From Prevotella sp. UBA2754 (GTDB taxonomy: Bacteria > Bacteroidota > Bacteroidia > Bacteroidales > Bacteroidaceae), in contig DEJG01000026.1 of the NCBI GenBank assembly GCA_002353295.1, forward strand, positions 120,234-184,233: DNA of 64,000 nt, written 5' to 3'. Each line of letters begins with the position of its first letter. The first letter of the stretch is position 1. Below the pieces are notes generated by a model. That model searched no databases. It saw nothing but the letters and a program-made list of their open reading frames with translations, and was not told the DNA's origin. The translations under genes were made by a program, and so were the position numbers. Shown here in pieces: positions 56,495 through 64,000 of the stretch.

Positions 56495-58477
56495 ATGAAA
56501 AAGTTAAATCATATTATCTCCCTGTTAGTGTTAGCCCTTGTCGGGCTATCACTGACAGCATGCTCCAACGATGACTTGGACACCAATCAGTATGTTGGTG
56601 ACTTCTCATTGCAAGCATTCGGCCCGTGTCCTGTCCTTCGTGGAGGTACCCTTTACTTCTACGGAACAAATCTTGATCAGGTGACGGAAATTGACCTTCC
56701 TGGGAGTGGTGCTATTACTGCTATCGATGTGCTGGAAAAGGGTGCTCACAGTAAAATATCCATCACTGTACCCGCTGAAGGCGGTGTAGAAGGTTTGGTA
56801 ACCCTGAAATCTGCTACTGGTAAGGAAATCACTTCTGTTTCCCCCATCACCTTCCGTGAGGATATTACAATTACTAGTGTCTTTATTGGTGAAGAGGGTA
56901 ACCTGACGGGTGATGTAGGCGACCTTGTAACCATCAAGGGTGATTACCTGAATCTGATGAATGGTGTGACATTTGCAGGTGGTTATACCGTTACGGAGTT
57001 AGAATCACATGACCGTTATACCATTACCGTACGTATTCCTAAGGAAGCTACCAGTGGAAAACTGACCTTGACAGACTTGGCAGAGACTCCTACAGAGCTT
57101 CAGACTGATGAGGCTATCATTATCAATCTGCCCGAGCCTACTCCTGTGGCTCTGACGTTGAAGGCTGGTGAAACAATTACTATCACTGGTGTTGGTATGG
57201 ATCAGATTCAAAGTGTTCTCCTGCAGGGTGCCACTATTGAGGAAAGTGATATCACACTCAGTGAAGATGGTAAGAGTATTTCGTTTAAGCTGCCAGAAGC
57301 AGCAGCTGACGGTGAGATTACCTTAGTCACCTATTCCGGTTCAAAAATCTCTGCAGGAACGGTTACTTCTGTAGTTCCTTCTAACCTTGCTGTTGTGGGG
57401 CAGGTGAAGAATGGTCAGAAGATGACGATTTCAGGTAAAGACCTTGAATTAGTGAAGAGTCTGTCATTCGCTAATGCTGGCGGTTATGAGGGCGAGTTTA
57501 CTGTATCTGCTAATCAAGTGGTTATTGCGAAGGTTCCTGATGCTGCTCAAGACGGTGATTTGACTCTGACGATGATGAACGGTAAGTCGGTTACTGTTGC
57601 TTATACTTTGGTGAAGCCCACGGTATCTGGCGTTGATCCTGCCACCATTACGGCTGGTGAGGAAATTGTAATTTCCGGTACAAACCTCGACTTGGTAGCA
57701 TCCATCATCTTCCCAGGCGATACAGAACAAACTGTTGCCAAAGCAGACTTTGTTGATCAGCAGGAAGAGGGTATTCAGTTAAATGTTCCAGCCGCATGTG
57801 CTGGCTCAGACTTCAAACTCGTGCTGGTTAATGGAACAGAAGTGGCTGCACAGGGTGTTCTCACCATCAATCCTGCTACAGATCCTGCCATCTCAGAGAG
57901 CCCTGCTGGTGCTATTGCTGGGGATGAAGTAACCATTAAGGGTAAGAATTTCAACAATGTAGCTAATCTTTATATAGGAGAAGTGAAGGTTACCCGTTAT
58001 GTATCCAGAAGCAATACTGAAATAACCTTCAAGGTACCAGAGGCTGAAGTTGGTGATTATAAGATCATCATGGAGGATTTTGATGGCAAGAAGTATGAAG
58101 GTCCTGCATTTGCTATTAAACCAGCTGAAATCACCATCTGGGAAGGCGAAGCAGACAACATGTCATCATGGAATAATATTGAGGGAATTGGTTCTGATAG
58201 TGGTACCGAATTAAAAGCAGCTGGTGCACAGGCAGGCTGGATAGCCCGTTTTTATGGTGAGTTCTCTGACAGTTGGTTCGAATTAAGAGTTATCGAAGGT
58301 CACTGGGGCGATACTTATGCAACATTTGGCGTTGGTGATGTCAAAGACGGATGTGTTCAGATGGAACTGACTCAGGCCATACTTGACAAAGCGTTCCAGC
58401 AGCAATGGTGGGGTGGTACGTTCATTGTTTCCGGTCAGGGATTCAAACTTACCAAGGTCACTGTTGCCAGTAAATAG
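56495..58477 (+). CDS. Multi-IPT/TIG surface glycan-binding lipoprotein
   Basis: A 660-residue lipoprotein. MKKLNHIISLLVLALVG at 56495 gives the best signal peptide (lipid Cys in SLTAC); an ATG at 56468 would add nine residues. About six tandem IPT/TIG-like repeats span residues 30-550, each with a G(D/E)xhTIxGxxL motif (VGDLVTIKGDYLNLM, AGEETIVIS-type, AGDEVTIKGKNFNNV). A C-terminal domain (ITIWEGEADNMSSWN to TFIVSGQGFKLTKV) looks like a carbohydrate-binding module. It probably acts as a long surface stalk binding mannan. A terminator follows immediately. Confidence 0.85.
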   Translation: MKKLNHIISLLVLALVGLSLTACSNDDLDTNQYVGDFSLQAFGPCPVLRGGTLYFYGTNLDQVTEIDLPGSGAITAIDVLEKGAHSKISITVPAEGGVEGLVTLKSATGKEITSVSPITFREDITITSVFIGEEGNLTGDVGDLVTIKGDYLNLMNGVTFAGGYTVTELESHDRYTITVRIPKEATSGKLTLTDLAETPTELQTDEAIIINLPEPTPVALTLKAGETITITGVGMDQIQSVLLQGATIEESDITLSEDGKSISFKLPEAAADGEITLVTYSGSKISAGTVTSVVPSNLAVVGQVKNGQKMTISGKDLELVKSLSFANAGGYEGEFTVSANQVVIAKVPDAAQDGDLTLTMMNGKSVTVAYTLVKPTVSGVDPATITAGEEIVISGTNLDLVASIIFPGDTEQTVAKADFVDQQEEGIQLNVPAACAGSDFKLVLVNGTEVAAQGVLTINPATDPAISESPAGAIAGDEVTIKGKNFNNVANLYIGEVKVTRYVSRSNTEITFKVPEAEVGDYKIIMEDFDGKKYEGPAFAIKPAEITIWEGEADNMSSWNNIEGIGSDSGTELKAAGAQAGWIARFYGEFSDSWFELRVIEGHWGDTYATFGVGDVKDGCVQMELTQAILDKAFQQQWWGGTFIVSGQGFKLTKVTVASK

Positions 58478-58490
58478 CAAAGACTAATTC

Positions 58491-58525
58491 AAGTAGAGGC
58501 GTTTTGAACGCCTCTACTTTCTCCT
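58491..58525 (+). terminator. Internal terminator between binding proteins and enzymes of the mannan operon
   Basis: AAGTAGAGGCGTT pairs perfectly with AACGCCTCTACTT around TTG, followed by a T-rich stretch ending in TTTTT. It probably lowers transcription of the enzyme genes relative to susCD and the binding proteins. Confidence 0.85.
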
Positions 58526-58548
58526 TTTTATAATAAATAGTAAGACTT

Positions 58549-59004
58549 ATGAAAAAACATCTACTTCTATTCATTGTTCTCTGTGTCCATTTGAATATGC
58601 GAGCAGAAGGAAAGTCGCTATTCATTAGTTTTAATGACGGCAGTAAGATAGAGATTGCTATGACAGCTAATCCGGAAATCAAGATGGCTGACGACAAGTT
58701 GACCATAACATATGGTACGACAGAAAACAGCTATGAGCTCTGGAGATTGTCGAAGTTTACTTTTGGTACCACTTCTACGGGTATCAAAGATATTTTGGAT
58801 GGTAAAAGCATTCAGATGCAGAACAACCAGATCATCGTTGCCGACAGCAACGCTCAAATCAGAATATTCTCTATCGATGGCAAGGCGCTATCGGTAACTC
58901 CTATACATTCAGGTAGCAAAACCATTATTGACATGAATACCTTATCCAAAGGTGTCTATGTGATGAATATTAACGGTAATTCTTTTAAAATATTGAAGCA
59001 ATGA
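58549..59004 (+). CDS. Small exported protein with a T9SS-like C-terminal sorting tail
   Basis: A 151-residue exported protein of unknown function. After the signal peptide (to about residue 19), KSLFISFNDGSKIEIAM to ELWRLSKFTFG forms a short beta domain that also appears at the N-terminus of the adjacent GH26-GH5 enzyme (residues about 23-78). The last 55 residues (IRIFSIDGKAL, LSKGVYVMNINGNSFKILKQ) resemble the type A sorting domain recognised by the type IX secretion system. No catalytic motif is visible. Its stop overlaps the GH26-GH5 start as ATGA, so the two are translationally coupled and may act together. Confidence 0.72.
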   Translation: MKKHLLLFIVLCVHLNMRAEGKSLFISFNDGSKIEIAMTANPEIKMADDKLTITYGTTENSYELWRLSKFTFGTTSTGIKDILDGKSIQMQNNQIIVADSNAQIRIFSIDGKALSVTPIHSGSKTIIDMNTLSKGVYVMNINGNSFKILKQ

Positions 59005-61313
59005 AAAAACTGATTATTTCACTTTTTGCAGTTGCTGTTTCGTTGGTATCTGTAGCTCAAACGGCAAACGATAAATTTACTGTTAAGCGTACGAATGGCA
59101 ATACTTCAGAATACAAAATCAAAGAGTATGACCGTATTACCTATAAGGACGGGAAACAGTATATTCATAAAGTAGGGCAAACAAGTAAAATCGGTGTTTC
59201 TGTCGACCAGATAGAAAGCGTTGTCTTCGATATCTATCATGAGTCTGACGTCAGTGATGTTGTCCTGGCTGACAATGCTGCAACAGCTGAAGCAAAACGC
59301 CTGTACAAGTTTCTGAAATTGAATAATGGCGTGAAAACCATATCGGCTGTTGTCGCTAATGTAAACTGGAACCATGAGGAAGCCGACAAAGTATATCAAG
59401 CAACGGGAAAGTATCCTGCCATGAATTGTTATGACTTTATTCATATCTACGTTCCCGAAAACAACTGGATAAACTATAACGATATTACTCCTGTTAAGGA
59501 GTGGGCGGATGCCGGTGGTATCGTACAGCTGATGTGGCACTTCAATGTCCCCGTCAATGCAAGTACTACGCCTGGAGCTGACGGCTCTGGTGTGACCTGT
59601 ACGCCCAGCGAGACATCGTTCCGTGCGACGAATGTGTTTACTGAGGGCTCTTGGGAGAACAAGTGGTTCTATCAGCAAATGGATAAGGTGGTAGCTGTGC
59701 TTTTGAAGTTACAGGATGCCGGTATCGCTGCTACGTGGCGCCCATTCCATGAAGCTGCCGGTAATGCTACTTACAAGCAACAGGCTGCTTGGACAAAATC
59801 CTGGTTCTGGTGGGGCTATGATGGTGCAGAAACCTATAAGAAGCTATGGATTACCATGTTCGACTATTTCCGTGAAAAAGGAATCCATAATCTTATATGG
59901 GTATGGACGACGCAGAACTACAATGGTAATGCCAGTCAGTATGATGCCGATACGGAGTGGTATCCGGGAGATAATTATGTGGATATTGTCGGCCGTGACC
60001 TTTATGGATATACGGCAGCACAGAATGAACAGGAATTCCGTGAGATACAAGCTCGCTATCCTGATAAGTTGGTGACGCTGGCAGAATGTGGTGTTGATGC
60101 AAAAAGCAATACACAGTTTGCAGATGTGAAAGATCTTTGGAATGCCGGAGCACGCTGGTCGTGGTTTATGCCTTGGTATGGTGCTAGTATGCCATCAAAT
60201 GCATGGTGGAGTGATGCACTCAGTCAGTCTTTCGTGCTGACTCGCGATCAGATTAATCAGAATATATCCTATGTTGAGGAGAGTGCAGCGAGTGCAGTGC
60301 ATAATATGGGACTGGGTTGGAATCTGGGCAATACCCTTGACTCTTGGAACGAGGGGATTGGCAACAATCAGTCAAGTGACAAATATGAGACAGCCTGGGG
60401 ACAACCCATTACCAAAGCATCGCTGATGACATTTATGAAGAAAGAGGGCTTCAATGCTATCCGCGTACCTGTTACTTGGTGGCAGCATTTGGATAGCAAT
60501 GATCAGATTGATGAGGAGTGGATGAATCGTGTGCAGGAAGTGGTTGACTATGTCATCCATGCAGGAATGTATTGTATTCTGAATGTTCACCATGATACGG
60601 GTGGTGATGATGCCCTTTGGTTGAAAGCTGATTTGGACAAGTTTGAAACAAACAATACAAGATTCGTCAAGATATGGCAACAAATTGCCACACGTTTCAT
60701 GGGTTATGACCAACGCCTGCTCTTTGAAGGCTATAACGAAATGTTGGACAAGTATAATACGTGGAGTGCGCCCAAGGAAACCAGCAGTTATACAGCCATT
60801 AACAAGTTTGCCCAAAGCTTCGTCAACACAGTTCGTGCTACAGGTGGCAATAATGCAACGAGAAACCTGATTGTAAATACCTATTCTGCAGCTCATGGTC
60901 AGACGACACTTGACAACTTTACCGTTCCAACTGATGAGGTTAACAATCATCTGATCGCTCAGGTTCATTCGTACGATCCATATAATTGGTTTAAGAGTGG
61001 ATCGTGGACTGCTGCATGCAGCAACGAGCTTAAAAACATGTTTTCACGTCTGAACACCAAGTTTGTCAGCAAAGGCGTTCCTGTCATCATCGGTGAATAT
61101 GGGACACATGGTGAAAGTAGTGTGAATGGCAGTTCTTCGACATCTGAAAAGAAAGCTGCTGCAGATCATGCTGCCGATATGGTGAAACAGGCCAAGGCTC
61201 TGAATATCGCTACCTTTTATTGGATGAGTATTATTGATGGGACAGACCGTTCTGTACCTCAGTGGACATTACCTACTGTGGTTGAGGCCATGAAGAAGGC
61301 TTTTTATGAATAA
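59001..61313 (+). CDS. Bifunctional GH26 beta-mannanase / GH5 beta-glycanase
   Basis: A 770-residue exported enzyme with two catalytic modules. The signal peptide is residues 1-20, then the short beta domain shared with the preceding gene. Residues about 90-415 are GH26: acid/base Glu251 in WRPFHEAAG and nucleophile Glu362 in TLAECGVD, the endo-beta-1,4-mannanase pattern. Residues about 430-770 are GH5: GLGWNLGNTLD, acid/base Glu580 in EGYNEML, nucleophile Glu699 in IIGEYGTHG. A GH26 mannanase joined to a GH5 endoglucanase is known from rumen Prevotella. Together they would cut glucomannan or beta-mannan into oligosaccharides for the operon's SusCD. All four catalytic residues are present. 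Confidence 0.94.
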   Translation: MKKLIISLFAVAVSLVSVAQTANDKFTVKRTNGNTSEYKIKEYDRITYKDGKQYIHKVGQTSKIGVSVDQIESVVFDIYHESDVSDVVLADNAATAEAKRLYKFLKLNNGVKTISAVVANVNWNHEEADKVYQATGKYPAMNCYDFIHIYVPENNWINYNDITPVKEWADAGGIVQLMWHFNVPVNASTTPGADGSGVTCTPSETSFRATNVFTEGSWENKWFYQQMDKVVAVLLKLQDAGIAATWRPFHEAAGNATYKQQAAWTKSWFWWGYDGAETYKKLWITMFDYFREKGIHNLIWVWTTQNYNGNASQYDADTEWYPGDNYVDIVGRDLYGYTAAQNEQEFREIQARYPDKLVTLAECGVDAKSNTQFADVKDLWNAGARWSWFMPWYGASMPSNAWWSDALSQSFVLTRDQINQNISYVEESAASAVHNMGLGWNLGNTLDSWNEGIGNNQSSDKYETAWGQPITKASLMTFMKKEGFNAIRVPVTWWQHLDSNDQIDEEWMNRVQEVVDYVIHAGMYCILNVHHDTGGDDALWLKADLDKFETNNTRFVKIWQQIATRFMGYDQRLLFEGYNEMLDKYNTWSAPKETSSYTAINKFAQSFVNTVRATGGNNATRNLIVNTYSAAHGQTTLDNFTVPTDEVNNHLIAQVHSYDPYNWFKSGSWTAACSNELKNMFSRLNTKFVSKGVPVIIGEYGTHGESSVNGSSSTSEKKAAADHAADMVKQAKALNIATFYWMSIIDGTDRSVPQWTLPTVVEAMKKAFYE

Positions 61314-61316
61314 ACA

Positions 61317-62366
61317 ATGATTGGACGAAGCGTGAAATGTAAAACGATATTCTTTGTTACTGCCACCCTTGTTATGGCATCGTGTGGCAGTAAGCAAGGA
61401 AAAGTCTCATATGATGAGCTCGGAGAGAGTGGACTTACCACTCGAACAGAGTATATGCGTGATAATTTAAAGTCAGGTGTTGCTGATGGAACAATTATCG
61501 GGCAGCAATATGGAACACTTCAAGGTGTGGGGTGGGTTGGTGACTCAGCACGTAGTGATATAAGCAGTATCTGTGGGGATGGCCCTGCTGCTTATGGATA
61601 TGAGCTGAAAGGAATTGAAAAGGGCTTGCCATTCAATGACGATAGTATTGCATTCAGTGATATTCGTCGGGATGTTTTAGCTCATTTCCGTCATGGGGCG
61701 CTTATTACCATGACTTGGACACCCCCCGCTGATGCAAATATGGAAGATAGTTTGAGGATATATACTGATGCACTGGCAAAGTTCATGGAATCTCTGCAGG
61801 ATGAATATGGCATAAAAGTGCCTGTCGTATTATTCCCATACCCAATGGATAGCAAATCATGGTATTCAAAACTGTCTGCTTCTGATTTTATCGCTTTGTA
61901 TCATCATACAGTTACTAAGTTAAAGGAAGCCGGTGTGACGAATGCCGTCTATGGCTATGCTACAGAAAAAGATCTGACACATTGCCCTATCGATGATGTT
62001 GACGTTGTAGAATGGCGGCATATCTTGCCAGAAGTTGATAGTGCGCATTTTGATGGACTGATAGCTGAGCAGTTGGTTCCCATTGCAGATTTCTCAAACG
62101 AGCATTTTAAAGCTTTTGGCGTCATGACAGGAATTGAAGGAATTGGGAGTACTCATTTTTTCTCACAGCAATTGTTACCACTGATTTCTGGTCGTAAAGT
62201 TGCTTATCTCATGTTCGGACGCAATGATGGAGAAGTTGAGGAAAGGCATTTCTGCGTACCCTATCCAGGTATGAACAAAGAATATGTAACAGACTTTATT
62301 AAATTTTATAATGATAAGAAAACATTATTTCATCACGATTTAAATGGTTTGTATCTAAAAAAATAG
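61317..62366 (+). CDS. GH26-like lipoprotein apparently lacking both catalytic glutamates
   Basis: A 349-residue lipoprotein (lipobox VMASC, Cys23) with the GH26 barrel plan: ADGTIIGQQYGT near 56, a GALITMTWTPP strand near 127 and the family ending AYLMFGRND to DFIKFYNDKKTLFHHDLNGLYL. The acid/base strand, normally RPxHE, reads FPYPMD, so Glu is Met177 in my alignment. The nucleophile strand, normally LTETG, reads GVMTG, so Glu is Met270. If so, it cannot be a standard retaining mannanase and may be a mannan-binding relative. It follows GH26-GH5 by three bases. The fold assignment rests on motif reading by eye. Confidence 0.75.
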   Translation: MIGRSVKCKTIFFVTATLVMASCGSKQGKVSYDELGESGLTTRTEYMRDNLKSGVADGTIIGQQYGTLQGVGWVGDSARSDISSICGDGPAAYGYELKGIEKGLPFNDDSIAFSDIRRDVLAHFRHGALITMTWTPPADANMEDSLRIYTDALAKFMESLQDEYGIKVPVVLFPYPMDSKSWYSKLSASDFIALYHHTVTKLKEAGVTNAVYGYATEKDLTHCPIDDVDVVEWRHILPEVDSAHFDGLIAEQLVPIADFSNEHFKAFGVMTGIEGIGSTHFFSQQLLPLISGRKVAYLMFGRNDGEVEERHFCVPYPGMNKEYVTDFIKFYNDKKTLFHHDLNGLYLKK

Positions 62367-62371
62367 ATTAA

Positions 62372-62458
62372 GAAGGTGTTCATGGTTACTTTATACGTTT
62401 TTATAACGATAGTAAATCACCCTTTTTACAAGACCTTAATGGACTATACCTAAAATAA
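62372..62458 (+). pseudogene. C-terminal remnant of a second GH26 gene
   Basis: The frame from GAA at 62372 to TAA at 62456-62458 reads GYFIRFYNDSKSPFLQ then DLNGLYLK, closely matching the last 27 residues of the gene just upstream (DFIKFYNDKKTLFHH, DLNGLYLKK). No start codon or body is present. It is best explained as what is left of a tandem GH26 paralogue after deletion. Confidence 0.82.
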
Positions 62459-62488
62459 TTAATTTCAGGACTTAAGTTGATTAATGCA

Positions 62489-62524
62489 GTCGCCCCGCAT
62501 TGTAATAATGCGGGGCGATTTTTA
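62489..62524 (+). terminator. Rho-independent terminator ending the mannan operon
   Basis: CGCCCCGCATT pairs with AATGCGGGGCG around GTAAT, followed by ATTTTTATTT. A strong GC stem with a T tract on the plus strand only. Confidence 0.93.
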
Positions 62525-62525
62525 T

Positions 62526-63713
62526 TTATTTCAGTACCGAGATTTGGATATTGTCGGTATCTGTGGGCTTACCTAAGAGAAACTTGTCAAGGAAGGCTTC
62601 GACTTCAGGATACTGACTCTCAGGGAGCATGCAGTGGGGATGACCGCCCACGATGGAATACCCCATACGGTCAGCAATGCCGAAGTATTGCCATACCTCA
62701 CGGGCTGCTTTGGCAGAAACCAGGGCGGAACGGTCGGCTAACCATGTGTAGTCAGGATTACCGAGAATAAGTAGCGCTCTTGGGCATATCATGGCACAGA
62801 GTTCATGGTGGTCGTAAGGCATGCGATAGACACTGTCGCCAGAAAATGTGGTACGCATACTTTCAAGGAACCAGTGGTAATCTGTCTTCTCAAGACACTC
62901 CACGCTGTCGAGTTGGTGGGAGATACGCCATGCTGCAGCTCCGCCGCCACCAGGCTCCTGGGCAATGGTGAGGGCAATGCGTTCGTCGAACGCTCCACAG
63001 AATAGTGCCATCTTGCCGGCATAGGAACAACCAGAGACTCCGATATGTCGGGTGTCAATCTTGGTCACTTCTGATCCTAAGATTTGCAGTCCGTCAATCA
63101 GTCGACTAACTCCCCATGCCCATTCGCTATAGGCTCCGTTGGCCGTGAGCTCAGGATAGAGACGGTCAAAGGCATGTTCGCCTCTGTCATGATGTGGCCG
63201 CCATTGGGAGTAATCATTCACCTGTGCTTCATGAAAGGTCATGGTGGCAATGGGACGGTTTTCAAATAGGGGCTTGGGGAGACTGAGCATACTGGTGCCT
63301 ATCATAAGGGCGTAGGGAGCTTTGCCTGTCTTGGGATAATGAATGGTGGAACGGAGGGTGAGTGTCTGTCCATTCACCGTTACATCCACTATCAGTGTGT
63401 CTGCATCCATTCGCGCCTTCACCTGATGAGACTCAACAGCAGGCTTGCGGCCGATGCCATAGTGCTGAATCTCTGCAGCTATCTCACTGCGACGATGCGC
63501 CCACTCTGTGAAATTTGCAACGCGTCCCTTTCCATTGCTCCATGCCAAAGGGTCAGGGAGTTCGCGACATTCTGGCAACTGGTCGTAGCCGGGCATCTCA
63601 GGGGCTGCAAAATGACGACCTGTATGTTCTTGGTCATAGACCAAAGGCAATTGTTGGCCATGGGCGCATAGCCCATAGCCAACAAGGATAGAAATGAATA
63701 GTGATTTGTACAT
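62526..63713 (-). CDS. CE15-like glucuronoyl esterase family alpha/beta hydrolase
   Basis: A 395-residue exported esterase (signal peptide ending about CAHGQ). The nucleophile elbow is HIGVSGCSYAGK (Ser230), matching the CE15 GCSRxGK motif except that Arg is Tyr. QEPGGGG near 252 supplies the family glycine loop with an acid, and GGHPHC near 356 the catalytic His. CE15 enzymes cleave ester bonds between glucuronic acid on xylan and lignin alcohols; the altered Arg leaves specificity open. It is convergent with the mannan operon and six bases from the next minus-strand esterase, so it belongs to a unit continuing beyond the window. Confidence 0.8.
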   Translation of the reverse strand: MYKSLFISILVGYGLCAHGQQLPLVYDQEHTGRHFAAPEMPGYDQLPECRELPDPLAWSNGKGRVANFTEWAHRRSEIAAEIQHYGIGRKPAVESHQVKARMDADTLIVDVTVNGQTLTLRSTIHYPKTGKAPYALMIGTSMLSLPKPLFENRPIATMTFHEAQVNDYSQWRPHHDRGEHAFDRLYPELTANGAYSEWAWGVSRLIDGLQILGSEVTKIDTRHIGVSGCSYAGKMALFCGAFDERIALTIAQEPGGGGAAAWRISHQLDSVECLEKTDYHWFLESMRTTFSGDSVYRMPYDHHELCAMICPRALLILGNPDYTWLADRSALVSAKAAREVWQYFGIADRMGYSIVGGHPHCMLPESQYPEVEAFLDKFLLGKPTDTDNIQISVLK

Positions 63714-63719
63714 GTTTCC

Positions 63720-64000
63720 TTATTTAAAAAGTAGTGGTGCCATCTGATAAAGACTGCGGCGCCAGGTAAGGAATTCGTGGGCTGTACCCTCAGAGATATA
63801 GCCATGAGCATTGAAGCCGGCTTCCTTCAGACGGGCAGTTGATTCCTTGATGGCATCAGGGCGTTCCTTAGAACCGCAACTCTGGAAAATCACCTTTACC
63901 TGCTTCTTGTCCTTGATGTCCTTGGGCTCATACTGTCCACCACTCAGCAGGCCATAATAGCCGAATACCTCAGGACGACGCAAAGTGATGAGTTTGGTCT
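63720..64000 (-). CDS. Putative esterase (PF00756/CE1-like), C-terminal part
   Basis: The gene enters from beyond the right edge; only the last 93 codons are here and no true start is visible. RPEVFGYYGLLSGGQY, VIFQSCGSKERPDAI, LKEAGFNAHGYISEGTAHEFLTWRRSLYQMAPLLF fits the end of the esterase-D fold. The histidine in GTAHEFLTWR is the catalytic His, as in feruloyl and acetylxylan esterases of the CE1 type. The adjacent CE15-like gene suggests a debranching role on plant cell-wall polysaccharides. Confidence 0.82.
   Translation of the reverse strand, partial: TKLITLRRPEVFGYYGLLSGGQYEPKDIKDKKQVKVIFQSCGSKERPDAIKESTARLKEAGFNAHGYISEGTAHEFLTWRRSLYQMAPLLFK

Overview
This window looks like chromosome from a Prevotella-type member of the Bacteroidales. 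The signs are a fused SecDF, repeated Bacteroidetes -7 boxes (TAnnTTTG) with few Shine-Dalgarno sites, SusC/SusD pairs with SPII lipoproteins, a hybrid two-component regulator, an anaerobic ribonucleotide reductase and a T9SS-like sorting tail. The species assignment is inference.

The first 25.5 kb is mostly housekeeping. It holds the end of an endonuclease/phosphatase-family gene, secDF, a MaoC-like hydratase, and tRNA-Arg(CCT) almost touching an acyltransferase gene that leads into nrdD-nrdG. Next come two coupled envelope lipoproteins, one a thioredoxin-fold protein without its CxxC. A TPP-riboswitch operon follows (outer-membrane receptor, PnuT-like transporter, thiamine pyrophosphokinase), then a large beta-barrel receptor, a BASS-type transporter with a HAD hydrolase, gltB-gltD and a gluconate-5-dehydrogenase-like SDR.

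From 25.5 to 49.7 kb lies an accessory locus. A minus-strand operon from about 34.2 kb encodes a DUF6057-like membrane protein, a beta-propeller lipoprotein with one CxxCH haem motif, a hybrid two-component regulator and a GH13 enzyme, all nearly touching or overlapping. A second copy of the DUF6057/propeller pair lies just upstream. Then come two homologous SusC/SusD pairs in opposite orientations, converging on a tyrosine recombinase. A perfect 55-bp inverted repeat covers both susC start codons and brackets the recombinase plus a single good promoter with a structured leader. I read this as an invertible promoter cassette choosing between two SusC/SusD pairs. The recombinase's only ATG is out of frame across a nine-A tract, so the switch may itself be phase variable. 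A second inverted repeat of about 100 bp, with terminators, brackets the whole block.

From 49.7 to 62.5 kb is a beta-mannan/glucomannan utilisation operon: SusC, SusD, two surface glycan-binding lipoproteins, an internal terminator, a small T9SS-tailed protein, a GH26-GH5 bifunctional enzyme and a GH26-like lipoprotein in which both catalytic glutamates appear to be methionine. The C-terminal scrap of another GH26 gene follows. The window ends in two minus-strand esterase genes (CE15-like, and a partial PF00756-like one).

The parts most worth attention are the recombinase-promoter cassette, the duplicated haem-propeller/DUF6057 module and the apparent GH26 pseudoenzyme. I saw no CRISPR array, rRNA or insertion sequence.
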